From: Takakia lepidozioides
Taxonomy: Eukaryota > Streptophyta > Takakiopsida > Takakiales > Takakiaceae
Length of the DNA stretch: 64,000 nucleotides
Assembly: GCA_030704615.1 (NCBI GenBank)
Contig: CM060732.1
Location: forward strand, 5,830,001-5,894,000
Reading direction: 5' to 3'
This document shows, one piece after another, positions 53,811-64,000 of the stretch (the stretch's first letter is position 1; every line of letters begins with the position of its first letter). The notes beneath the pieces are model-generated. The model searched no databases, was not told where the DNA came from, and saw only the letters and a program-made list of their open reading frames with translations. A program made the position numbers and the translations under genes.

Positions 53811-54420
53811 TTGAAAACTCTGTTGACGTGGCCCCTATTCCCGCGGCCCCTGGCCTGCAGTCCACGGAAAGTGCCCGGCAGTCAAAGAGACCGGGGCGGC
53901 CGGTGCTGTATCGACCGGAACCGGCGGTGCCTGGCCGCAAGCGTGCAAGCGGAGTCAATGAGAGCACGCGATCGCTTCTTGGACTTGCGCAGCGAGCGAT
54001 CGGAGGAGGATTTTCCCTGGCGTGAAGGTATCGGGATTTGAAATTGGATTGTTGGTAGCATAATTTGGAGAGGTCGATCTACGAGGATGGTTCTTGGTGA
54101 ATGCGTTGTGAGGGATTTTGCTGTGCGAAGTCAATTGATTGTATGTGATTGCCTGCTCTTGTTTTCAATTCAATTGCACCTCTCAGTATTCGTGTGGCTT
54201 TGAGCCGCGTGCTGAAGATTCTTCGTTTGATGAGAACGATTATGTTCTTTACAGATCTGATCATTTTCTCATGTCTGTCTTGCTCGTTACGATGGGCAAT
54301 TGTTTCTCTCTTGAAGTCCTGGATTCTCTTTTCTATGTAGACTGAGAGAGAGAGATTGTGAGTGTGTGTGTGAAGGGGGATGAGGTATACCTCCTTTCTT
54401 TTTTCTTTTGTTTGATTTGG
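53811..54420 (+). other. Probable promoter/5' UTR region of the lipase gene
   Basis: GC-rich sequence at 53835-54030, ending in a plausible donor (GAAGGTATCGGG at about 54023-54034), looks like a 5' untranslated exon and intron start. The 65-76-codon ORFs in it have no recognisable domain. No convincing TATA box is seen. Confidence 0.35.
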
Positions 54421-55035
54421 AGAAAGAGGACTACTGGTTGTGGCAGGGAAAAAGGGAGTAAACCAAAGTCTTGTTTTTACCTTCGGCATTCTGGCCGTTC
54501 AGGGTGCGATTGGCTCATGGTGGAGTCTAATTCAGGTTAAAGGCAGTGGCCAACTAGCAGTCATATCCAGTGCGGATTACATTCATGGTATGATCATGCG
54601 AGGGTGCGGTCCTCGTAGGTGGCTTTCGAGGTTGTTGATGCAATTATGTTGCTCTTGAGCTTTTATTCCCGTCATCACATATTACATCGTCCTAGTCTCA
54701 GAACTGTTACGTTATGTGCAGTGGTAATGGCAGAAAGAGGACTACTGGTTGTGGCAGGGAAAAAGGGAGTAAACCAAAGTCTTGTTTTTACCTTCGGCAT
54801 TCTGGCCGTTCAGGGTGCGATTGGCTCATGGTGGAGTCTAATTCAGGTTAAAGGCAGTGGACAACTAGCAGTCATATCCAGTACATTCATGGTATGATAA
54901 TGCGAGGGTGCGGTCCTCGTAGGTGGCTTTCGAGGTTGTTGATGCAATTATGTTGCTCTTGAGCTTTTATTCCCGTCATCACATATTACATCGTCCTAGT
55001 CTCAGAACTGTTACGTTATGTGCAGTGGTAATGGC
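54421..55035. repeat. 311-bp tandem duplication upstream of exon 1
   Basis: Copy 1 (54421-54731) and copy 2 (54732-55035) are almost identical. Copy 2 lacks 7 bp in the GTGCGGATTACATTCATGG stretch. Each ends in TTATGTGCAGTGGTAATGGCAG, a possible splice acceptor, so the duplication doubles the acceptor just before the first coding exon. Confidence 0.9.
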
Positions 55036-58000
55036 AGAAGGAGCGAGAGAGGCATGAAGAGAATGAAGGGTATAAGAACAAGCTTTGAATATATGACTGT
55101 TCCCGTCATAGAGCCGCGCCGGGAGAGGGTGCTGCAACGTGATGGGCTTCCTGATCATCTCTTGGTCCTGGTCCATGGTATTCTTTCCAGGTCTCTTTTC
55201 TTTCTCTTTGACGCTCTCTGTGCAAGGGCATGAAAATATTGTGATGTTGTGTCTTCAAATGTCTATGCGACCTGGAGCTTTCATAAGTTGTGCGTCAATG
55301 TGGTAACACTACTCCCTAGGGCTGGTAGAATCATACCTGTTCGGAAATTGGGGAGATCTACAGGAATCATGTTTAGTAAAGAGCAGGAGATCAATTATCT
55401 GATTCTGCAATTCATTCTCCTACAAGCACCCAGCATATTTCGACATTCTATTCCAGCTGAAACTGCCACTCAATATTTATGGCGAGTGATGCCAACCGTT
55501 CTGGGAATCATTATTTTGTGGCTGTCTTGCAGTCCAAGTGACTGGAGGTATGTGGAAGGAGAGTTGAAGTGTCGACTTAGCAACAAGTTTTTGATCCATG
55601 GTAACCTCTTTCTTTTATGAGAGACATATACTGATTTTGGCATTTTGAATCAAATGGACCTCCTAGCATGGTGGATTCACTCATTGAGGCTGTGAATCAT
55701 GTAGTACTTTCTTAAGGCACAGCCCCATGCTTAATACACAACCCCAGCTCTCCTTTGTTACACCCAGTGCTCAGATTTGAAAATCTACACAAGTCCTGAT
55801 AAGCACAATTTGGTCAGTGCCTTAAATGGGAGTCATATCGCCGTTGAACAAATTCCCCAATATTACTTCATTTGACAATAGGCCTTCTTCCAATGGTTCC
55901 TGCTCCCATCCCTTCCCTCTCAACCTTTTCGAAAGTAAAATCAGCTTAGTATGTTGGTACACCGGCAACCATAAGCCCTTGATAAGCCCTGGTCCTACTT
56001 GCAGGCTTAGGTTCCATCATCACTGTCCTATCGAAATCTTTTGAAGGCAGGGATTTTGAATTTGTCTCTATGGCCCTCTTATACCGCGGGGTGATTTGTA
56101 CTGATTATAAAGCTCTTGAATTTGGATATTGGTTTACTTAAGAGAGAGTAACGTAAATCATGTGGGTATATTACAGCAAGTGGGGTCAACTCATATCTCC
56201 AGACATTGACAGGCATCGACTTGGCTGGCAAGCGCCTGGCTGATGAGGTAACCCTCCTTCTCAAGTTCAGTACCAGAATCCCATAGTGCCTTGGCTAATG
56301 TAGCAAGATCTCATGTCTCGAGATCGCGTTAGTGTCGCGCATAATGGAAATAGGTGCAGGATGCTCTTATATTGTTTTGCCATCCATGAGAAATTGTTAG
56401 ACTCTCGTGGAACTGGCACCTACAAGAAACATATTTACTGGAAGCAAACCAATGTAACTCATCATTTATTGGGGTTAGCATGATCTGGGAGGTGTTGCAA
56501 CTAGCCACTCACAGGTTATATGAAGAATTGCCATAGACTTTTCAAGGAGAATACCACAGAGTAGTCCCTGCTCTCTTTTGGAAATCAAATTCCATCCAAA
56601 TGTAGAGATTGTGCTTATAAGATAACGTTAATCTGGCTATGAAGTCAGCAAACTAAAGTAAATTTTGCATGCAGGTTCAGCAAATTGTTGATAGATACCC
56701 GAGCTTGAAACGGATTTCGTTTGTAGCCCACTCACTAGGAGGCCTTTTTACGCGGTATGCAATTGGGGCACTCTACACGCCACGAGATGATGTCCAGGAA
56801 CGTGTCATTCTGCTAGAAGAACTGGAGAGCCAAGGTCAGGAGTTTCCTGCGTCTAGAAGCCGATGGTGTCAGCAAGCCAAGGTGGCTGGATTGGAGCCTG
56901 TCAACTTCATAACACTTGCTAGCCCCCATCTGGGAGTAAGGGGAAAGAAACAGGTGGGATTATGGATGGTGGGAGCTGTGTTTGAGGAGAATATTTAAGA
57001 GATTTGACATATGGACTGAACTTGAAACCAAGTCTAGATGTCAAGTGGCCAGTTTGGAGCCTGTCAAATTATTTGCTTGCTCACCCCCGTTCAAGGTACA
57101 CAACCGTGCTGCTGTTCTCTTTCTACTGACTCTTTCATGCTGCTGTTCAAATCACCATGGTGGTAATGACAAGAGATTCTGGTTGGCCCTTCAACATCTG
57201 TACAAGCCGAAAAATTGTCAGCAAGTACAAGCGCTGAGGACTACTAAGGGTGCAGTGGTGACTTCAACGGACTATTCCTATGATTCAAGACAGCCCTGAT
57301 GAACTGGAGTATATTTCAAAGGGTTACCATGCTCCCATTAGTTCTTCTGAGATTGTGGAAGCAATTGAGCATTTAAACGGATATCTTGGTGGACCTGGTG
57401 ACATAGTCAACGAGCTTATCAAGCACGGTGACGACCCCATGATAGAGGCCATTGTACTGCTCTTTAACCTTATCTGGAAGACTGAAATGATCCCCTTTTG
57501 CTGGCGACAGGGGGTCATTGTCAATCAACACAAGAAAGGTGACAGAGAAGAGCCGGGGAACTATCTAGGCATCACGCTAGCTATGTCACTGTTAATGGAC
57601 AGAAGTCTAACTTCTTTGACATAGACCAAGGTGTAGCTCAAGGATGTACCCTCTCCCCTCTGCTCTTCAATGTTTTCATCAATCAACTCCTGGAGGATGT
57701 AAAAAGTGAGGGATTTGGGTTAAGGGTGGGTGATGCCACCATACCAGCCCTTATGTTTGCTGATGACTTCGCAGGCATAGGGGAGACTCCATCCATCCAA
57801 TCTTCAGGAGTTGATTGATTGCGCGAAGAGATACTTCGGCCTTTGGGGGCTAGAGGCTAATGTCAGTAAATGCGCAGTGGTTGCATTCAACGACCGAGGG
57901 GAGGGAGGAGGCGATCTCAAGTGGCAGTTGGGAAGCCAAGAGATTCCTGTCCTCCCTTCCTACACATACCTTGGTGTTGAGTTTTCCTCCAACTGCAAGT

Positions 58001-61000
58001 GGAATCTGGCAAGCGCAAAGCATTGGGTCTCACTAAATTTTTCCACTGCAGAGGGATCAACTCTGAAGTGAAAAAAGTCATGCTGTGCCGCGTTATTAGG
58101 CCTGCCTTGGAGTACGCATCTGCAGTGTGGGTTGATAACTCCAACCAGGCTAAGTCTCTAGAATCTATTCAAGTGGGGGTGCTCAAGGAGTGATGTCAAC
58201 ATGCTCCAAAACAGCTAATGTGGTTGTTCGGAGTGAGTTTGGCATCCCTCCCTTAAGCTCCCGATGAGATGAATTGTCAGCTGCAACGTATGACTAATAA
58301 CAGATATCCTAAGTTAATTGACTCTATATCTTGGAAGCAGGATTGCCCTGTCAAACAGGCTAAGTTCCTGGCCGAAGAGGGTAGAAGAGATTCTCAAGGA
58401 TTTGAATCTACCTCCACAAGTCTTGACCCTGCTGGATAAAACTGACTTAGAGGCTGTAGTGTCCAAAGCCATGTCTGTTGCCAGGAAATTGCCTGATAAA
58501 AATGAAGTTAGGCAGAAAACTTCCCTGAACTTGTTTCCAGTCTGTGACATGGGGGAGGCCATCATGGATGACCTCATTACCCACTATCAGCACTAGAGTG
58601 AAATTTAAACTCAGGGCGGGAAGCCTACCTTTGAACAGCAAACAGAATCAGAGAGGAAGATTACAAATGCCCGTTGTGTGGGCAACCTGAAGACAATGTT
58701 CATTTTCTGATTCATTCTCCTGGGTACCCTCACCAGAGAGACGCCCTCTTCAAATCCATCAAGGGATTTGTGCTTGTACCTCTTTTTACCAATTTTGAAA
58801 ATCTCGAGGCTGAGCGAAAAGCCCAGGCCCTGTTGGGGCCTAGTTGTTGGGCAAATCACACACAGCAGATTGATGCTTGTGTAAAGGGATTTCTAGAGTA
58901 TATCTGGAAAACTCGGATCAATTGTCTGTTCCAAGGTAAGTCATACTACTGGCATCAGCCCCTGAAGAAGGTATTTTCTGACCCTTTGTGTTCTACTCAA
59001 ACTGGGCGCGGGGTCAATGGCCACATGGCTACGGCAAACAACGTCTTACGAGTACATTCTTTCTACTGTGATTTCAAAAGTTGGAGTTATTTTGGTTTAG
59101 TTACAGGGTTATTATGTGATGAAATTGGTCATGAAACTGTTCCATTGGATTGCCCCAGCTACCATTTCTGTTGGGAGTGCCAGTACTAGAGAAGTTGGCT
59201 GCACCAGTGGCGCCACTTGTGGTAGGACGGACAGGACGGCAGCTTTTCCTGACAGATGGAAAGCCCAGCGAACCCCCTCTACTCCTGCGCATGGCCTCTG
59301 ACTGTGCAGAGAGTCCCTTCATGTATGTATGTATATTCTCACCTCTTATGGGCTGTTGTAGTTCCTGTATTGGATGACCGAAATTGTGAATATCTCAACC
59401 TGGAATGGGTTTGTTTGTCAGCTTGAAGGTTATGTACTTTTGAGTTTTACTGACATGTGGTGAGGACTTGAATAATGCAATTGCACTCAAATCGAATCAG
59501 TTGACAGTTATTTTCCCATTCTGTAAACAACAAGCTGCTTTGAACCTGAATTCACAGTTTCTGTTGAAACTAACAGAGTTGCATACAGAATGTATGTACA
59601 ACCCTCCGCTAAGCACTTTCTGCAAGAAGATAGATCTTTTTATCACAGTCTTCCTTTGCTTGTGACGAGTTGTTTTGTCTGGTTCCCTGTAGATGGCTTG
59701 TAATTACTGCCAGCAAGCACATTTTAGGACTTTGATTTGTTGTCTGGTGCAGATCTGCACTTCGAGCTTTCAAGTCAAGGGTTGCCTATGCCAATGTCAG
59801 CTATGACCGTATCCTCTATGAACATTGAAAGTGGACCCAGGTTCGATGATGGGTGAAAAGTATGGGAAAACAGGTATTTCTGTTAAGCTGAAGTTTGGCA
59901 GGCAGATTTAAGAGGTCGGTATGTCCAAATGGACAACCCACGCTCTTACAGCCACCTGAACATCAGATATGGATGCATGCATTAATTAAGAAATATTAGC
60001 CTGCCTGGGTGGACTGTGTGCACTAGCTGGTTATGTCTTTGGGTGGGTTTATTTGTTGTGGATGGATCACTTTTTTGTGAAGAATGGTGGACGTGTGTAA
60101 ATTAGAGTCTACAAGCTCCAAGTTTTTCGTGCCTATCCATTTTTTGTCACAAGACCCTGGCTAGGAAATCTAGCTGACAGTACAATGGCCACTATATCTG
60201 ACCCACACATGTTAAAGCAATTAAAGATGATACCCTCTGCCATAACCAACAGGTTCATGTTCACCCATCTCTTTATGCATAGAGGCTGAGAAAGGGATTT
60301 ATCCTTGAGGTTTTGGGCTACAGATATGGTGGGCTGGCGTACATCTTCAATTCGAAGAGAGAGTGAGCTGTCAAAGGTATGACCTACCTTTACCACCATG
60401 AAGTTCCTATAAAAGGGAACAAGCTAATGCTGTAGCTTCTTGTTCTTTTGCCACTGGGACACAACTTTTGGAGCTTCATGATTTGGAGTTTGATTCAAAG
60501 TTGCGGGTGGGAATGCAACTTGTGTTACCAACCAACATTCTTTATATGTTCATTTATTATGATTCTTATCTTCAAGTGATACATAGCCTGCACAGGTGAC
60601 AGCAATTGAGTTACAAGGACGAGTATTGATTTTAGAACTTCCATTGACATTGTACTAGGAAGCACAATGTTGTACCGAGCACCACACTAGCCTCATGCCT
60701 AAACACAAATATAACACAGGCAGCACATGGGCTGTGATGCACTTCCAGAAACACCTAGGGACCAGCCAGATAAAGAGCTCGACCCTACAATATGGAGAAG
60801 TATGAGGAAACAGATGTTCAGACCATGACAGTTGGCCATGTAAAAATACAAAGCTGGGAGCAATGAGGTGTGCAGTCATGGCAGACAGAGATAACAGATT
60901 TAGACTTGTAGAATATGAATTCTTACTGTGGTGTATGGTTTGAATTGTTTGCAGCCGCCACGCAACTCATTGGATGGGTACAAGCATGTTGTGAATGTGG

Positions 61001-62307
61001 TCTATTGTCCAGCTGTTGAGAGCAATGCACCTGCTTTCCAGCAGGAGACTGCCAAAGCAAAAGCTGCCGCTCAAATTGCTCCCAGCAGCAAGAAAGCTCT
61101 GGAGTATCATGATATACTTGAAGGCATGTGCTGGGCTCCCTTTGGACATTTTGGAATGAATTTAGTTGTTCACCCCAAAATTATCATCTTTACCTGTTCA
61201 CTGGGTGAGAGGTGCTGTTAGGTTGGCCCTTTTTCTAGACGCTGTGGAATTGACTGTACTTGCACACACCTGCAATCTCTCTCTCTCTCTCTCTCTCAGG
61301 TTCCGCTCAAACTGAGCGCGGGGTCAATGGCCACAAGGCTGCGGCAAACAACGTCTTATGAGTACATTCTCTCTCTCTCTGCCCTGTTCACTGGAAATGA
61401 TCAGTGAGTGCATTCTCTTTTCCCTCTCCCAATCTTTGTCATAGGCTTCCAGCTTGAGGCATTTTGTCTCAGGTCGACACTTGAAAATGTCTTTCATTCT
61501 TCTCTTTCTCTTTCTCTCTCTCTCACACACAATCTTGAGGCTGAGCCTTCAGCCCTGGCCCTCTTGGGTTCTAATTACTGGGCAGCTCACACACAGCAAG
61601 TTGATGCTTGTGTGAAGGGCTTTCTAGAGGGTTAAACCCTTACTAATTGTCTATATCAAGGTAAGTCACACTACGAGAGTGAGCCCCTCACAAAGGTTGT
61701 TTCTATTCCCTTTTGTTCTGCCCAAACTGGGCGCAGGGTGTATGGCCACAAGGCTACAGCAAGCACCGGCTTGAGATTACTTTCTCTCCCTCACACACAC
61801 GACAGCAAGCTTGCATTGCATTTGCACTTACGCTGGTGGAGGGATGGTTTTGAACAGAGGAAATGATACGAGGATTGCAGCAGGTGAGTTGGCGCAAAGT
61901 CGATGTGAGCTTCCATTCAGCTCTATGGCCATATCTGGCTCACAATCACATACATGTAAGTCATCTCCGTTTACTTTCTTCCCCGGGTGAAGATTTGTTG
62001 GAGTATTCTGCAGGGTTTTCTGAGAAAAGTACACCTATGAAGATCTTGTGATATCAACAAAGACACAGATATCTTGTGCACATCATACAAGACACTATCA
62101 AGACCATGATGCCAATAGTTCAGCCTAACGGTAGCTGATTGGATGGGCTTTGAACTCCAATAATGTGAAGATTCTGAACTGGTTTGCTTGTCTGACTGGC
62201 AGGTCAAGCAAGAGTGGATGCATTATGAGGGAGCAGGGGTGGTTGCCCATGTTGTGGACATGTTCAAGCAACAAGAGCATTGTGTCTTCTTGGAGGCAAG
62301 CCTGTAA
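55018..62307 (+). CDS. DUF676 serine lipase/esterase, ten exons
   Basis: Exons are 55018-55190, 55533-55600, 56177-56247, 56675-56953, 59159-59322, 59753-59808, 60324-60376, 60955-61123, 61858-61955 and 62203-62307. All junction phases agree and no stop interrupts 411 codons. The start is uncertain: ATG 55054 is an alternative if the acceptor at 55037 is used. The product matches plant putative serine esterases (DUF676, alpha/beta hydrolase). LVLVHGILSSPSDW is the oxyanion-side strand, VAHSLGGLFTRYAI carries the nucleophile Ser, and NFITLASPHLGVRG, HMVGWRTSSIRR and HSALWPYLAHNHIHV (a His region) follow. It ends FLEASL. It probably hydrolyses acyl esters; substrate and compartment are unknown. 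Intron 8 has a GC donor (AAG|GCATGT). Introns 4 and 8 contain LINE debris. Confidence 0.88.
57260..59080 (+). mobile_element. LINE fragment in lipase intron 4
   Basis: Non-LTR RT pieces occur in order: SSSEIVEAIEHLNGYLGGPGD, LFNLIWKTEMIPFCWRQGVI (57460-57520) and NYLGITL. After a deletion come QGVAQGCTLSPLLFNVFIN (about 57630-57686), LMFADDFAG (catalytic FADD, 57750-57776) and YTYLGVEFSSNCKW. The C-terminal CPLCGQPEDNVHFLIHSPGY (58665-58725) is the zinc-finger-like end of plant LINEs. Frameshifts and stops (for example near 57590, 57815 and 58190) and the lost middle of the RT show it is dead. It lies in the same orientation as the host gene. Confidence 0.8.
61260..61780 (+). mobile_element. 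LINE tail fragments in lipase intron 8
   Basis: Bases 61304-61370 and 61717-61790 each match 58993-59060 (CAAACTGGGCGCGGGGTCAATGGCCACA.GGCTACGGCAAAC). Bases 61537-61630 match 58803-58900 and read LEAEPSALALLGSNYWAAHTQQVDACVKGFLE. (TC)n tracts at 61277-61299 and 61502-61524 accompany them. They are decayed pieces of the same LINE family as in intron 4. Confidence 0.7.
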
Positions 62308-62719
62308 GTACTGGTGATGAAAGCTTTCCTTTACAGGTTTCTCACTGTCCAATGAAGATATGTTTGGGGAATCGGCTCTGTACTTTACGGGCCAATCAAA
62401 CTAGGCCACTTTGGACTTGACTGAGAATTGCTTTACACTCTTAGTTAATATTCCGATTTGAGACGTTTAGCAAGCTGTAGTTTGGCCTTTCTCTGAATCG
62501 TCAATTATTCTTTGAAAAAGGGGATCCAAGGTCTAAGTCCTACCGCGACATCGTTTCTTGGAGCCCCTGATCTTGGAGCACTCGAGATATTTAAAAAGAT
62601 AACTTCAAATCACTTGAAGATCAAACTTTTTACTCTCTTTGAGACTCCTCAAAAGCCTCTGCAAGCGCCATTGGTGCATAGTTCACTCCTGTTTTCTGCA
62701 GGCTCGTTTTGTCCCTGCC
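62308..62719 (+). other. 3' UTR/downstream region of lipase gene
   Basis: Follows the TAA stop at 62305-62307. No canonical AATAAA is seen near the stop. No other gene was recognised. Confidence 0.4.
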
Positions 62720-63420
62720 CGAAAACGGCAATCTAACGGCGCGGGGTCCAAAAAAGGAGCGCAGCTTGCTCCACGGTTGGCTCAGCCCGGTAGAATTGCT
62801 GCCGGCCCCACCTTATTTCTGCCTCCCGCCCAGCACTTTTGCCAATCATACTGGACCCGCCAACCACTTTACATTAAATTTGTGAGTTAATGATGTCAAC
62901 GGGCAAGGCACCAGGATCTACCTTTTGTGGATGTGAATTAATGGAAGTGGGTCCCGAAGGTAAAGTGAGGGGATTAAGGAAAAGCACACCTGGGAATTTG
63001 AAGCGCCCTGAAATATTAAAAGCTCTGCTCCCTAGAATTTTTCAAAGTGCAAATTTAGCGTTGACTTGCCTACGTGATAGGCCAAATGAGGAAAATAACA
63101 TCTAGGGCTCAGATTTTATCAAAATGCCAAATTGTTTTGGACAAAGCACTCTGTAATGTTAGTGTGTACTTACAAGAGGAATTAGAAATATCATGTCATG
63201 GCTGTACTTGGGTAAGAAGCCAAACCATGAAAATTTAACCCCCCCAGTTTCACATACAAAGCACCCCCCTTAATTTTTGGCAGATTCACCTGAAATTTGG
63301 TGTGAGGGTTTGGGATGCAGCACTACATTAGAGTATGGCTGGGATTCTCCCTGCAAAATTTTGCAACATAGATTTTTTGCTTTGGTCAAAGGTGAAGTTT
63401 GCCTTGGCACCCCTTGCCCC
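62720..63420 (+). repeat. Divergent interspersed repeat, copy 2
   Basis: Matches the copy at 52880-53780 in the same orientation (see that entry). The small ORFs in it are not supported as genes. Confidence 0.5.
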
Positions 63421-63479
63421 ACCTCCCTTGCACCTTTCTTAGGCTCTGGACCCTATGTTCTGCTCTTTCTTGTTCTATT

Positions 63480-63730
63480 TCTAGGTAGCTGGCAGATCGC
63501 GCCTCCCAGAGTTGCTGGTTCCTTTAGCTAGTGGCCCTTAAGGCACCTCCCCTCTCTAGATGATTTGGTCATGAAGCTGTCTTTTTGGGTCAGCCTCCAT
63601 GGCACTCGTTGTAGAGGTTATTTTTTCTTCTTGTACTTCTTGAACCTTCGGTTATGCCTTTTAACTTCAATAAAATATCCAGGGCCTCAGTCCCCCGTTC
63701 TGTAAAAAATTTAAAAAAAAATTGTTTTTT
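63480..63730 (+). mobile_element. LINE-like 3' tail
   Basis: GCCTTTTAACTTCAATAAAATATCCAGGGCCTCAGTCCCC is followed by an A-rich run. AATAAAAT-CAGGGCCT-GCCCC before poly-A is a usual 3' end of plant LINEs. A second tail-like CCAGGGCTCTGTCCCCTGTTT with poly-A closes the window (63958-64000). No coding part is visible. Confidence 0.4.
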
Positions 63731-64000
63731 TTTTCATTATGCAGAAAATGCACCTTGTTCAAATGTTATAATCTCCCAAATAGAAAGGTGATTCGCTCCA
63801 GGAATATTGCTTTCCAGGATCAGGCTCTCAGCTTAGCTTGCTAATCGATATTGTTCAACGGGGTATCCGTCGCGGTTCGCCGTGTGTTTGGGCCTTATGG
63901 CGGCCTTGTGCCAACAGGGGTTTTAATTTTTTTCCCCAAATTAATCCAAACAAATTAATCCAGGGCTCTGTCCCCTGTTTAAACCCCCCCAAAAAAAAAA

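Noticed and set aside
54440-54897. Two similar ORFs (MAGKKGVNQSLVF...) upstream of the lipase
   Set aside because: They arise from the tandem duplication, have no domain and sit in the probable 5' UTR or intron.
56079-56264. Minus-strand ORF over lipase exon 3
   Set aside because: It is a shadow of the plus-strand exon, which fits the lipase reading frame and splice phases.
63277-63531. 84-codon plus-strand ORF near the window end
   Set aside because: It lies across the divergent repeat and a LINE-like tail and shows no family resemblance.

Overview
The window looks like nuclear DNA of a streptophyte: a land plant outside the flowering plants, or a charophyte alga. The only intact host gene is a plant-type DUF676 lipase/esterase with ten exons and nine introns (eight GT-AG, one GC-AG). 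Nearly everything else is transposable elements of plant type: Tat/Ogre-like Ty3 LTR elements, CACTA elements, Mutator-like elements with SWIM zinc fingers, a LINE and a SINE-like tract. A bryophyte, lycophyte, fern or Chara-like genome would fit; I cannot name the species.

Layout. Bases 1-975 hold the end, promoter and a DUF4216 fragment of a CACTA-like element. Bases 2558-4196 hold a broken minus-strand gene. From 4.3 to 17.5 kb there is a head-to-tail and inverted cluster of a roughly 2.5-2.9 kb non-coding repeat (called U here), recognised by GA/CT tracts, a GAGCAGCTGCTC-type palindrome, a conserved CTCACCTG...GTTAGTGAGGAT block and many TTCATCCGGTATGGATGAAA hairpins. It is broken at 17,509 by a decayed Tat/Ogre-like element (17,509-29,819) with ORF1, gag, protease, RT-RNase H, integrase and a long third ORF. 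More U sequence follows (29.99-31.95 kb), then the 3' half of a second LTR element on the minus strand (31.95-36.44 kb) carrying a homologue of the same third ORF. Bases 36.8-39.0 kb (+) and 42.8-46.0 kb (-) are two relatives of one SWIM-type Mutator-like transposase. Between them (39.4-42.2 kb) lie a CACTA DUF4218 fragment and a nested pair of CACTA-like ends.

Bases 46.0-47.56 kb are a head-to-head inverted array of a ~113-bp satellite whose units carry a perfect AAGTCGGCGCCGACTT palindrome. Bases 48.7-52.4 kb (minus) are a retroelement encoding gag, two zinc knuckles and an aspartic protease, followed in the same polyprotein by a DNMT3-like cytosine-5 DNA methyltransferase. This is the most striking content of the window.

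The last 10 kb hold the lipase gene (coding exons 55,018-62,307). Its introns contain a dead LINE and further LINE tails, and divergent copies of another repeat flank the gene at 52.9-53.8 and 62.7-63.4 kb. Apart from the lipase, almost every coding region is disabled by stops or frameshifts. In the third ORF of both LTR elements all nine internal stops I found are TAG, which fits CAG-to-TAG deamination at methylated CHG sites.
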